41,367 nucleotides of DNA, from assembly GCA_031287575.1 (NCBI GenBank), contig JAITSV010000033.1:1-41367 (forward strand), in the 5' to 3' direction. A program made the position numbers and the translations under genes. The notes under the pieces are model-generated. The model had not been told where the DNA came from. It made no database searches and was given only the letters and a program-made list of their open reading frames with translations. The DNA is from Desulfovibrio sp. (GTDB taxonomy: Bacteria > Desulfobacterota > Desulfovibrionia > Desulfovibrionales > Desulfovibrionaceae). This document shows positions 24,718-31,989 of the stretch, in pieces. Numbering within the stretch: position 1 is the stretch's first letter; each line of letters starts with the position of its first letter.

Positions 24718-24906
24718 TCATTTTTTGCGGTCGGCCAGCAGCACCCCGGCCACGCCGATGTCTTCCGGCTGGCGGCAGTCGATGAGCACGGTGATGGCTT
24801 CCGGCGGCAGCTTCATGACCCGCGCCGCCGTGGCGGTCAGTTCGCGCACCAGTTCGCGCTTGTCGTCCGTTGCCATGTGGTTGGCCACAACGCTGATGAT
24901 GGGCAT
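24718..24906 (-). CDS. 4-Oxalocrotonate tautomerase family protein
   Basis: A 62-residue protein, the standard length of the family. The proline directly after the initiator methionine (MPIISV) is the catalytic general base once Met is removed, and the body 'ELVRELTATAARVMKLPPEAITVLI' gives the beta-alpha-beta fold that assembles into hexamers. The usual second arginine pair near positions 11 and 39 is not clearly matched (K/R-rich DDKRELVR and DCRQPED are nearby), so the substrate may differ. The start is one base after the nitroreductase stop, so the two are translated as a coupled pair. Confidence 0.85.
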   Translation of the reverse strand: MPIISVVANHMATDDKRELVRELTATAARVMKLPPEAITVLIDCRQPEDIGVAGVLLADRKK

Positions 24907-24907
24907 G

Positions 24908-25417
24908 CTACCACCCGTTCCAGTGGATCTTGGCTTCGTCGTGGCGGTCCTGCGGGGCCAGTTCCTGCGCCGGGTGGCCGATGACGATGAAACCCAGCGG
25001 CACCACGTTGTCCGGCAGGCCGAGCAGGCGGCGAAAGCCCTCCTCGCGGTCCTTCATGGGGTGCACGCCGGTCCACACCGCGCCCAGCCCCTTGCCGTGC
25101 ACGGCCAGCAGGATGTTCTGCACGGCGGCGGAGCAGTCCTGCACCCAGTAGCCGGGATACTTTTCCGCCGTCAGGTCGGCGCACACCAGAATACCCAGCG
25201 GGGCCTTTGCGGCCATGGCGGCGTACTGGCTGAACGCGGGAATGGCCTCCAGCAGCGCGCGGTCATCCACGACCACGAAACGCCACGGCTGAGCATTGCC
25301 CGCGCTGGGCGCGGCCATGGCGGCGGCCAGAATGTCGCGCACGTCGGACGCGGCAACGGGGGCCTCGGTGTACTTGCGGATGGACCGGCGACCGTGAATG
25401 GCGGAAAAGACGTCCAT
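24908..25417 (-). CDS. Nitroreductase family protein
   Basis: The ATG at 25417 with an AGGAGG site gives 169 residues, a typical small FMN nitroreductase. Visible family parts: GRRSIRKYTEAPVAASDV (FMN phosphate-binding arginines), AAPSAGNAQPWRFVVV, and 'QNILLAVHGKGLGAVWTGVH', ending with the FVVIGHP-like strand (PLGFIVIGHPAQ). It uses FMN and NAD(P)H to reduce nitro-aromatics or quinones in the cytoplasm. It is first in the minus-strand run and divergent from an HxlR regulator, an arrangement common for electrophile-responsive nitroreductases. Confidence 0.92.
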   Translation of the reverse strand: MDVFSAIHGRRSIRKYTEAPVAASDVRDILAAAMAAPSAGNAQPWRFVVVDDRALLEAIPAFSQYAAMAAKAPLGILVCADLTAEKYPGYWVQDCSAAVQNILLAVHGKGLGAVWTGVHPMKDREEGFRRLLGLPDNVVPLGFIVIGHPAQELAPQDRHDEAKIHWNGW

Positions 25418-25615
25418 GAAACCCTCCTGCGCCCTGCGTGGCGCGAAGTTACGAGGTACGAATGCGAGATTCGTGCGGCTTCGCCGCGTGCCCGGCCAGC
25501 CGCCGCGCCTGCCGGAGACTCCGTGCGGCAAGGCGGCGGTGGCCGGGGCAGGCAAAACCGGGCAAGGCAGGCGAAACGTTACGGCTCAAAATACCTGCTT
25601 GGGATTTTTCATCAA

Positions 25616-25641
25616 GTACGCACAATTTTGTGGCATAGTAC
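25616..25641. promoter_or_regulatory. Candidate operator between nitroreductase and HxlR genes
   Basis: A perfect palindrome CACAATTTTGTG (25621-25632) is flanked by two GTAC half-sites (25616 and 25638) in the AT-rich part of the 291-bp divergent region. HxlR regulators bind such short dyads; this is a prediction by position. Confidence 0.45.
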
Positions 25642-25662
25642 CCTTAACCATACCGTAGGGTC

Positions 25663-25691
25663 TTGAAAGATACCGCAGATGATACTATGTT
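25663..25691 (+). promoter_or_regulatory. Possible promoter of HxlR gene
   Basis: TTGAAA, 17 bases, TATGTT. The implied start near 25698 leaves only about 11 bases before the ATG, so a second start site may exist. Confidence 0.4.
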
Positions 25692-25708
25692 TCGCGCGGA
25701 GGTACCAG

Positions 25709-26146
25709 ATGGTCACGGCATGCACCCTCAAGCACTGCGCGGGCAAGGAATACTATTGCGCGCTGGAGCTGACCCTTCAGGTCATTGGCGGCAAGTGGAA
25801 GCCCATCATCCTGTGGCGGCTGGGGCAGGACGGCACGTTGCGCTTCAGCGAGCTGCGGCGCATAATGCCCAACATCACCCAGAAGATGCTCACCCAGCAG
25901 CTGCGCGAACTGGAATCGGACGGCGTGCTGCACCGCGAGGTGTACCCCCAGGTGCCGCCGCGCGTGGAATATTCGCTGACCGAGCTTGGCCGCAGCGTGC
26001 TGCCGGTGCTGTCCGAAATGTGCAAGTGGGGCCACGCCTTCGAGGCCAATCACGGCACGACCGACATGACTGGCGCCAAGGCCACCGGGCGCGGCAAATC
26101 CGCAACCATCGGCGATGACCTGGACATGGCCGTGGGCGAAGTGTAG
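25709..26146 (+). CDS. HxlR-family winged-helix transcriptional regulator
   Basis: The ATG at 25709 with GGAGGT upstream gives 145 residues. The winged helix-turn-helix is complete: LQVIGGKWKPIILWRL, LRFSELRRIMPNITQKML, LTQQLRELESDGVLHRE, then the wing 'VPPRVEYSLTELGRSVLPVL' and the dimerisation helix. Three cysteines lie near the N-terminus (C5, C10, C17); in the HxlR members YodB and HypR an N-terminal cysteine senses quinones or disulfide stress. It is divergent from a nitroreductase-tautomerase-OYE run that it probably controls, with a palindrome between them. The C-terminal ~30 residues are a flexible extension. The redox-sensing role is inferred. Confidence 0.9.
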   Translation: MVTACTLKHCAGKEYYCALELTLQVIGGKWKPIILWRLGQDGTLRFSELRRIMPNITQKMLTQQLRELESDGVLHREVYPQVPPRVEYSLTELGRSVLPVLSEMCKWGHAFEANHGTTDMTGAKATGRGKSATIGDDLDMAVGEV

Positions 26147-26183
26147 CCACCAGCTGTCTCGTTTCAGCCCCCCAGAAAAATCG

Positions 26184-26214
26184 AAAGCGCCCGGAGCAAC
26201 TCCGGGCGCTTTTT
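26184..26214. terminator. Rho-independent terminator after HxlR gene
   Basis: A 13-bp stem AAAGCGCCCGGAG, loop CAA, perfect complement, then TT after the stem T run (26210-26214 is TTTTT). Symmetric A/T flanks mean it can act in both directions. Confidence 0.88.
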
Positions 26215-26246
26215 GAACTTTCGCATCATACCATACAGGCAACAGT

Positions 26247-26372
26247 CCAAATTAGGAATTTTGTTCGTTGGCGAGGAAAACAAGCCAGCCATATAGGGCG
26301 TATACTCTTATCGTATTCGCCCTATATGGCTGGCTTAGTTTGACGACGCCAACGGGCAAAAGGCCAATTTGG
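26247..26372. mobile_element. Non-coding inverted-repeat element (copy 2, 126 bp)
   Basis: The ends CCAAATTAGG..TTGTTCGTTGGC and, reversed, CCAAATTGGC..TTGCCCGTTGGC match those of the element at 21910-22231. Inside is a perfect 19-bp inverted repeat (26282-26300 with 26318-26336) around ACTCTTATCGTATT, a core also found in copy 1. The whole element can fold into one long hairpin. It lacks the three REP-like palindromes of copy 1 and any ORF. Its right end lies 4 bases from the stop of the EamA gene. Confidence 0.8.
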
Positions 26373-26376
26373 GCAA

Positions 26377-27348
26377 TTACAGCACGTTCCGCAGGCACAA
26401 CAGCGCCGTCCCCGCAAAGGCGATGCCCGCCCCGGCAATGGCGCGGGGCGTGGGCCAGCGTCGCTCCACCAGGGCCGCCACGGGAATGATGAAGATGGGT
26501 TCCAGCCCGATGAGGGTGGCGGCAATGCCGGTCTGGGTGGCGCCAATGGCCACCAGCGACAGCCACACCCCCACCACCGGCCCGATGAGCGAGGCCATCA
26601 GCAGCAGGCGGAAATTGCGGCGGTCCTGACCGTCGCCGCGCACCACGGACAGCGCCGGGCGCAGCCTGCCGGTCAGCATGGCCGTGGGCCAGAACACGCC
26701 CATGGCCACCACCATGCGCAGCAGCGCGGCGAACAGCGGGTCCACCCCTTCGGCCAGCCCCTGCTTGGACAACACCATGCCGCCGGAAAGCGCCAGCGCC
26801 GAGGCAAGGGCCAGCCCCACCCCGCGCAGCCGCACCGCGCGTGACAGGGGCACCGCGCCCTCGGGCACCGTGCCGCCGTCGCCCACCACCCAGGCCACCC
26901 CGCCCGTGGCGATGAGAATGCCCGCGATGCCCATGGGGCCGATGGCCTCGCCCAGAAACAGGTAGCCGAGCACGGCGGTGATCACCGTGGACAGCGACTG
27001 TACCAGCAAGGCCACCCGCGCGCCCACCAGCACCACGCCGGAATAGAACAGCAGATCGCACAGGGCCACGCCGAACACCCCGGACAGGGCCAGCGCGGTC
27101 AGGGCCAAGGGACTGGGGCCGTCCGCCCCAGCTGAGGCGGACGTGCCGGGCACCATTACCCCGCCGCCGAAAAACAGCACGGATGCGCCCCACCACGCGC
27201 CGAACATCACGATGCAGATGGGCAGACGCAGCAGGATCAGGGTGTGAGGGCCGAGACGCCGGGAAAGGATGGCGTGGATCTGGCACGACACCGCCCAGAG
27301 GGCGGCGGTGGACAGGGCGGCGAGTTCGCCGGTCCCGAAGGCGGGCAT
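26377..27348 (-). CDS. EamA/DMT-superfamily transporter
   Basis: The ATG at 27348 with GGAGG upstream gives 323 residues with about ten hydrophobic helices in two EamA repeats (first about 10-145, second about 180-320). Typical pieces are ALWAVSCQIHAIL at the start of repeat one, LGYLFLGEAIGPMGIAGI closing it, and 'TGIAATLIGLEPIFIIPVAA' with LVERRWPTPRAIAG closing repeat two. Such proteins export small metabolites or amino acids; the substrate is not predictable. A low-complexity loop (about 165-178) separates the repeats. The inverted-repeat element lies directly after the stop codon. Confidence 0.85.
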   Translation of the reverse strand: MPAFGTGELAALSTAALWAVSCQIHAILSRRLGPHTLILLRLPICIVMFGAWWGASVLFFGGGVMVPGTSASAGADGPSPLALTALALSGVFGVALCDLLFYSGVVLVGARVALLVQSLSTVITAVLGYLFLGEAIGPMGIAGILIATGGVAWVVGDGGTVPEGAVPLSRAVRLRGVGLALASALALSGGMVLSKQGLAEGVDPLFAALLRMVVAMGVFWPTAMLTGRLRPALSVVRGDGQDRRNFRLLLMASLIGPVVGVWLSLVAIGATQTGIAATLIGLEPIFIIPVAALVERRWPTPRAIAGAGIAFAGTALLCLRNVL

Positions 27349-27549
27349 GGGGTTCCTCCGCTGTGCGGACGGGTGAAACATGTACGGGGCGGCGCGGCAC
27401 GCTTCGCCGGTGGCGGCGGACTGTCCGAGCGCACGCTCTCACGAAGGACAGCGCGACGCCCACGCCTACGCCCTGCGGCGCGCGGGGTCAACCGTGCGGC
27501 GCGGCCCGACAGCCGGAGGAAGCGTCTGCCCCATGCCGCCGGGACGGAA

Positions 27550-28458
27550 TCAGGCCAAGCCCTGCTCGCGCAGCGCGCCCCAGCACAACAGCGGGAGATC
27601 GGTGATCAGCCCGGCCACGCCCCAGTCCATGAACCGGCGCATGTCCGCCTCTTCGTTCACGGTCCAGACGTTGACGGCCACGCCGATTGCCCGCAGCCCC
27701 GCCACGTCCGCTTCGGTGACGATGTCGTCGCCGGGATGGTAGGCCACCACGCCAAGGTCTCGGCACAGCGCCACCGGGTCGTCCGGGCGCACGTCCTCCA
27801 CCAGCGCGGCAAGGGCCAGTGCGGGTTCCATGCGGGCCGCGTGGCGCAGGCAGTCATGCCGGAAGGAGGACAGCAGCGTCCGCTCCATCAGGCCGTGCGC
27901 GCGGATGCGCTCCAGCACGGCGCGGACCACCGCCTCGTCGCCGGGATACGTGGGGCTGCCGGGGCTGCCGTCGGCGTTGACGGTCATGTCCTTGATTTCC
28001 ACGTTGACGCGCCAGCCGTGGTCCGCCGTGAAGGCCAGGGCCTCGTCCAGCGTGGGGATGCGCAGGCCGGGGAACAGGGCCAGGTCATCGGCGGTCACGC
28101 CGCCCGAGGCGATCTGGCCGTGCGGGTCGGCGGCCTGGTACCAGCTGCCCGCGTCCAGCCCGCGCAACTCGTCCAGGGTGAAGTCGCACACCCGCCACGG
28201 AGCGCGGTCCGCGTATTCCGGGCGGGATGCCACGTCGGTGGTGCGGTCCAGGGTGTCGTCGTGCACCACCACCAGATGCCCGTCGGCGGTGAGCTGCACG
28301 TCCAGCTCCCACAGGTCCGCGCCTTCTTCCAGCCCGCGCTGGGCCGCGAGGATGGTGTTTTCGGGTGCAACGGAGCGCGCGCCGCGATGGGCGATGCACA
28401 GCACCCGCCCTTGGCGCAGGGCGTAGTATCCTTCACGGGGCGTGATTGCGCCGGACAT
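27550..28458 (-). CDS. Glycerophosphodiester phosphodiesterase
   Basis: The ATG at 28458 follows AGGAGG and gives 302 residues. The GDPD TIM-barrel motifs are complete: IAHRGARSVAPENT (catalytic His-Arg and Glu-Asn), WELDVQLTADGHLVVVHDD (metal-binding Glu/Asp and second catalytic His), 'WRVNVEIKDM', 'SSFRHDCLR' and NVWTVNEEADM with 'WGVAGLITDLP' at the end. It hydrolyses glycerophosphodiesters to glycerol-3-phosphate and an alcohol. No signal peptide is visible, so it is probably cytoplasmic. It is not obviously linked in function to the polyamine operon upstream on the same strand, from which a large nested palindrome separates it. Confidence 0.92.
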   Translation of the reverse strand: MSGAITPREGYYALRQGRVLCIAHRGARSVAPENTILAAQRGLEEGADLWELDVQLTADGHLVVVHDDTLDRTTDVASRPEYADRAPWRVCDFTLDELRGLDAGSWYQAADPHGQIASGGVTADDLALFPGLRIPTLDEALAFTADHGWRVNVEIKDMTVNADGSPGSPTYPGDEAVVRAVLERIRAHGLMERTLLSSFRHDCLRHAARMEPALALAALVEDVRPDDPVALCRDLGVVAYHPGDDIVTEADVAGLRAIGVAVNVWTVNEEADMRRFMDWGVAGLITDLPLLCWGALREQGLA

Positions 28459-28543
28459 GCTGACCTCCTGAAAATTCGAACAGAAGCACGATTCCATGCC
28501 GGGAATACGTACCCCAAATAAAAAGTTTGGGAGGTTGGGGGGT

Positions 28544-28640
28544 CCGGGGGGAAGGAACCTTTTCGCTCTGCGGTCGCCATCCGTAAGGTTCGCGCTCCGC
28601 GCTTACCTAACGGCTGCCGCAAAAGGTTCCTTCCCCCCGG
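28544..28640. repeat. Nested palindrome: 20-bp inverted repeat enclosing a REP-like palindrome
   Basis: CCGGGGGGAAGGAACCTTTT at 28544-28563 is perfectly complementary to 28621-28640. Between the arms lies the fourth copy of the REP-like palindrome (28581-28613). The 97-bp structure sits between the end of the polyamine operon and the GDPD gene and probably forms the mRNA 3' end of the operon. It has no canonical U tract. Confidence 0.85.
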
Positions 28641-28657
28641 TTCATTTCCAACACTCT

Positions 28658-29521
28658 CTAACTACTTACTTCAGTTCTCCGCCCGGCATACAAATTCACG
28701 CACGCCACCAGCGAGGTGCCCACAATGAGCAGGAACGAGATGGCGTTGATGACCGGGGTGGAGCCGTCGCGCACCTGCAAGTACAGGTTGATGGGCAAGG
28801 TGGGTTCCGAACCCACCAGGAACAGGGTGGTGTTGAAGTTCTCAAACGACATCAGGAAGGCCACGGCGCCCGCGCCGATGATGGCCGTGCGCAAAAACGG
28901 CAAGGTGATGTAGCGGATCACCTCCAGCCGCGTCGCCCCCAGATTCAGCGCGGCCTCTTCCAGGGTGCGGTCGAATTTCTTCAGCCGGGCGGACACCACC
29001 AGCGTGACGAAGGTGGTGATGAACGAGAACTGCCCCAGCACCACCAGCCAGAAGCCGGGCCGCAGGATGCCCACGTCTATGCCCAGCACGTCTTCCATGA
29101 AGGTGCCCGCCGTGGTAGCCGCGATAAGGATGGAAATGCCCAGGATGACGCCGGGCACCACCAGCGGGGCCAGCATCAGAAAATACAGCGCGCCCTTCAG
29201 CGGAAACTCCTCCTGCTCGAACAGGAAGGCGGCGCAGGTGCCCACCAGCGTGGCCAGCACGGACACCAGGATGGCGGTCTGGGCGCTGGTGAAGATGGAC
29301 GACAGGTTGCCCCGGTCATGAAAAATGCCGGTGCGCGCGGGCAGGTCGGCCAGAAACCAGTCCAGCGTAAAGCCCTTCCACGGCAGCGAGGGAAACTGCG
29401 AATTGTTGAAGGCCAGCACGCAGGTGACCGCCAGCGGCGCGAACAGAAAGATAAAGTACAGCGTGACGTACAGGCCGTAGCCCATGGTGTAGCCGCGAGA
29501 GCGCGGCAGCGAGCGGATCAT
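28658..29521 (-). CDS. potC: Spermidine/putrescine ABC transporter permease PotC
   Basis: A 287-residue inner-membrane permease with six hydrophobic segments and the binding-protein-dependent permease loop 'EEAALNLGATRLEVIRYITL' (EAA motif, contacts PotA) near residue 195. The N-terminus MIRSLPRSRGYTMGYGLYV and the FNNSQFPSLPWKGFTLDWF segment match the PotC family. The ATG overlaps the PotB stop by four bases (ATGA), so the two are translationally coupled. The open frame continues upstream out of phase with potB; that part is not coding. It is the last gene of the D-A-B-C operon. Confidence 0.93.
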   Translation of the reverse strand: MIRSLPRSRGYTMGYGLYVTLYFIFLFAPLAVTCVLAFNNSQFPSLPWKGFTLDWFLADLPARTGIFHDRGNLSSIFTSAQTAILVSVLATLVGTCAAFLFEQEEFPLKGALYFLMLAPLVVPGVILGISILIAATTAGTFMEDVLGIDVGILRPGFWLVVLGQFSFITTFVTLVVSARLKKFDRTLEEAALNLGATRLEVIRYITLPFLRTAIIGAGAVAFLMSFENFNTTLFLVGSEPTLPINLYLQVRDGSTPVINAISFLLIVGTSLVACVNLYAGRRTEVSS

Positions 29522-30423
29522 TGCACTACCCTGCTCAGTTTCTGGCCGGTCAGCCGCAGCCCCAGCCAGATGATGCACGACGACAGCGCCAGCAGCAGAA
29601 AGCCGAAGGCCGCCCCCTGGTTCCAGTTGAAGCTGGCGATAAACTGGTTGTAGATCTGCTCGGTGAACCACAACGAATTCTTGCCGCCCATCAGGTTGGG
29701 GGTCAGGTAGTTGCCAAGGGTAAGCATGAACACCACGATGCCCCCGGACACGATTCCCGGCATGCAGTGCGGCACCACGATGGTGCGCATGATGGTCCAC
29801 GGCCCGGCCCCAAGGTCGCAGGCGGCTTCGATCAGGCTGTCGTCCAGGCTTTCCAGCACGGAAACCAGCGGCACCACCATGAACAGCATGGAGGTGTACA
29901 CCAGCCCCATGATCATGGTGGCGTCGTTGTACAGCATCTCCACGGGCCTGGCGGTGATGCCCAGCGCCGTCAGCCAGTGGTTCAGCACGCCGCTTTCGCG
30001 CAGCAGGATCATCCAGCCGTACACCCGCACCAGTTCGCTGACCCAGAACGGCAGCAGCAGCATGGTCAGCAGAAAGCGCGAGGTGTTCCGCTCCACCACC
30101 TTGGTCACGTAGAAGGCCACGGGCAGCGACACCACGAAGGTCAGCAGGGTGACCAGCACCGAATACCCGGCGGTGCGCACGAAGGTCAGCCAGTAGATGG
30201 GTTCCGCGAAGAACTGGTGGTAGTTTTCCAGGCTCCAGCCTTCGTCGCCGAAGGCGGGGTCCATGCGGAAGGACATGATCAGCAGGTCGAGGTGCGGCAG
30301 CACGATGAGCAGCCCCAGCCACAGCACCACCGGGGTCAGGAACAGCGCCAGGGTCAGGCGCAGCCCCGGCCCGGATTTCACCGGTGCGGAAGGGGGGGAC
30401 ACGGCATGCAGTGCGGCGCTCAT
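29518..30423 (-). CDS. potB: Spermidine/putrescine ABC transporter permease PotB
   Basis: A 301-residue permease, partner of PotC. Six hydrophobic segments, the periplasmic 'SFRMDPAFGDEGWSLENYHQF' region typical of PotB-type permeases, 'NTSRFLLTMLLLPFWVSELVRVY', and the EAA loop EAACDLGAGPWTIMRTIVVP near residue 200 are visible. The N-terminal 20 residues are cytoplasmic and Ser/Pro-rich. The ATG overlaps the PotA stop (ATGA) and has a GGGGAG site inside potA. Together with PotC it forms the channel through which polyamines delivered by PotD pass. Confidence 0.93.
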   Translation of the reverse strand: MSAALHAVSPPSAPVKSGPGLRLTLALFLTPVVLWLGLLIVLPHLDLLIMSFRMDPAFGDEGWSLENYHQFFAEPIYWLTFVRTAGYSVLVTLLTFVVSLPVAFYVTKVVERNTSRFLLTMLLLPFWVSELVRVYGWMILLRESGVLNHWLTALGITARPVEMLYNDATMIMGLVYTSMLFMVVPLVSVLESLDDSLIEAACDLGAGPWTIMRTIVVPHCMPGIVSGGIVVFMLTLGNYLTPNLMGGKNSLWFTEQIYNQFIASFNWNQGAAFGFLLLALSSCIIWLGLRLTGQKLSRVVQ

Positions 30424-31655
30424 TGGCCGCTCCCCGCCGCGAAGCAGATGCCCGCGCGGTCGTCCCAGCCCACGGTGATGCGGTCGCCGGGCTTGATGTG
30501 GTCGTACAGGCGGTTCTGGGGCAGGGCCACCATGACCTCGCGGCGCGAACCTTCCGGGTGGGTCAACAGGCGGCTGGCCGCGCCGTCGAACAGGATGGCC
30601 TGCACCTGCACCTGCGCGCGGTTGGCGCAGGCCCCGCGCACCGGCAGGGGCGCATCGCCGCCGTCGCCCGCCCCGTCACCTGTCGCGCCGTCAGGCGGGC
30701 CATCAGTCGCGCACGACGCGCCGTCGGGGTCGATCAGCACGGCCTCGGGCCGGATGAACATGTCCACCCGCGCCCCTTTCGCAAGCCCGGCGGGCACGCG
30801 GGCGCGAAACACCGTGCCCTCGTCGGTGCGCACCAGCCCCGCGTCGCCGGTGGCCTCCTCCAAGGTGCCCGACCAGACGTTGGTCTCGCCCACGAAACCG
30901 GCCACGAAGGCCGATGCCGGGCGGCGGTACAGGTTGCGCGGGGTGTCCACCTGCTCGAAGCGCCCGGCGTTCATGACCGCCACGTGGTCGGACATGACCA
31001 GCGCCTCGGACTGGTCGTGGGTGATGTACACGAAGGTGGTGCCCACCTCGGCCTGCAGGGTCTTCAGTTCCACCTTCATCTGCTCGCGCAGCTTCAGGTC
31101 CAGCGCGCCCAAAGGTTCGTCCAGCAGCAGCACGGCGGGTTCCAGCACCAGGCAGCGGGCAATGGCCACGCGCTGCTTCTGCCCGCCGGAAAGCTGGGCG
31201 GGCATCTTGCCGCCGTAGCCGGGCAGGCCCACACGCTCCAGCACGTCCTGCACCCTGCGGGTTATCTCGCCCCCGGCCATGCCCCGGCGCTTCAGGCCGA
31301 AGGCCACGTTCTCCGCCACGGACATCATGGGAAACAGCGCAAGGTGCTGAAAGATCAGGTTCACCGGGCGGCGGTTGGGGGCAATGCCCGCCATGTCGCG
31401 CCCGCGAATGGCGATGACGCCGGAATCGGGCGATTCGAACCCCGCGATCATGCGCAGCAGGGTGGTCTTGCCGCAGCCGGAAGGGCCGAGGATGGAAAAG
31501 AACTTGCCCTGCTCCACCTCGAACGACACGTCGTTGACCGCCGTGAATTTTTCGAAGCGCTTGACGAGACGGGTGACGGAAAGGTCCGCCGAAGCACTTG
31601 GGGATCCGATTGGGGATGCGTCTGAAGAAGCAACTGGCGAAATATCCGTGGGCAT
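30420..31655 (-). CDS. potA: Spermidine/putrescine ABC transporter ATP-binding protein PotA
   Basis: The ATG at 31655 (GGGAG about 11 bases upstream) gives 411 residues. The nucleotide-binding domain is complete: Walker A GPSGCGKTT at 57-65, Q-loop FQHLALFP, signature LSGGQKQRVAIAR, Walker B AVLLLDEPLGALD and the switch histidine in YITHDQSEA. The C-terminal TOBE-type regulatory domain (about 290-411) is interrupted by an Asp/Gly/Ala-rich insert, and a Ser/Ala/Pro linker of about 20 residues extends the N-terminus. It powers import with PotB, PotC and PotD. The gene is 334 bp downstream of potD and overlaps potB. Confidence 0.93.
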   Translation of the reverse strand: MPTDISPVASSDASPIGSPSASADLSVTRLVKRFEKFTAVNDVSFEVEQGKFFSILGPSGCGKTTLLRMIAGFESPDSGVIAIRGRDMAGIAPNRRPVNLIFQHLALFPMMSVAENVAFGLKRRGMAGGEITRRVQDVLERVGLPGYGGKMPAQLSGGQKQRVAIARCLVLEPAVLLLDEPLGALDLKLREQMKVELKTLQAEVGTTFVYITHDQSEALVMSDHVAVMNAGRFEQVDTPRNLYRRPASAFVAGFVGETNVWSGTLEEATGDAGLVRTDEGTVFRARVPAGLAKGARVDMFIRPEAVLIDPDGASCATDGPPDGATGDGAGDGGDAPLPVRGACANRAQVQVQAILFDGAASRLLTHPEGSRREVMVALPQNRLYDHIKPGDRITVGWDDRAGICFAAGSGQ

Positions 31656-31989
31656 GGGGTCGTGCACTCCCGCCGCGCCGGGCCCCCGCCTCTTTCGCTG
31701 CGCGCCCCCTCCGGTCCCGGTGTCGCCTTGTTGCCGGGCCACCCGGTCCGCCTGGGGGTGTCGCAGTTTCGCAAGAGGGCCTGGGCCGCCATGCGCGGCG
31801 CATCTGGATGGCCACCCGCTGCCGGGCCATCCGGTATCCATCACGGTTCCGCCCCACGGCAGTGAACGAAGGGGCAAAACCGCCGGGCCCTGCATGCCCG
31901 GCGTGTCCTGTTCCGGATACGACTTCCGGATACAACGGAAACGAGGCGCCGCACCGCCCCAACGGGCAGGCGGGGCGCCCCGCGTCATG
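31656..31989. other. 334-bp gap between potD and potA with hairpins
   Basis: No gene is supported here although frames are open. It contains a GC-rich hairpin (CGCCGGGC / GCCCGGCG at 31881-31903), a palindromic GGGGCGCCCC near the potD stop (31973-31982) and a direct repeat TTCCGGATAC around 31912 and 31925. These may hold a partial terminator that makes potD more abundant than potABC, a common design for binding proteins. Confidence 0.5.

Noticed and set aside
22880..25666. 928-codon plus-strand frame across the redox cluster
   Set aside because: It runs antisense through four genes with clear families and Shine-Dalgarno sites; its product has no motif.
29522..30322. N-terminal extension of the potC reading frame
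   Set aside because: It overlaps potB out of phase; PotC family alignment and the ATGA overlap place the start at 29521.
31656..31988. Extension of PotA frame as an extra N-terminal domain
   Set aside because: The extension is Arg/Gly/Pro-rich, lacks a start with Shine-Dalgarno and has no match; the ATG at 31655 fits the family.
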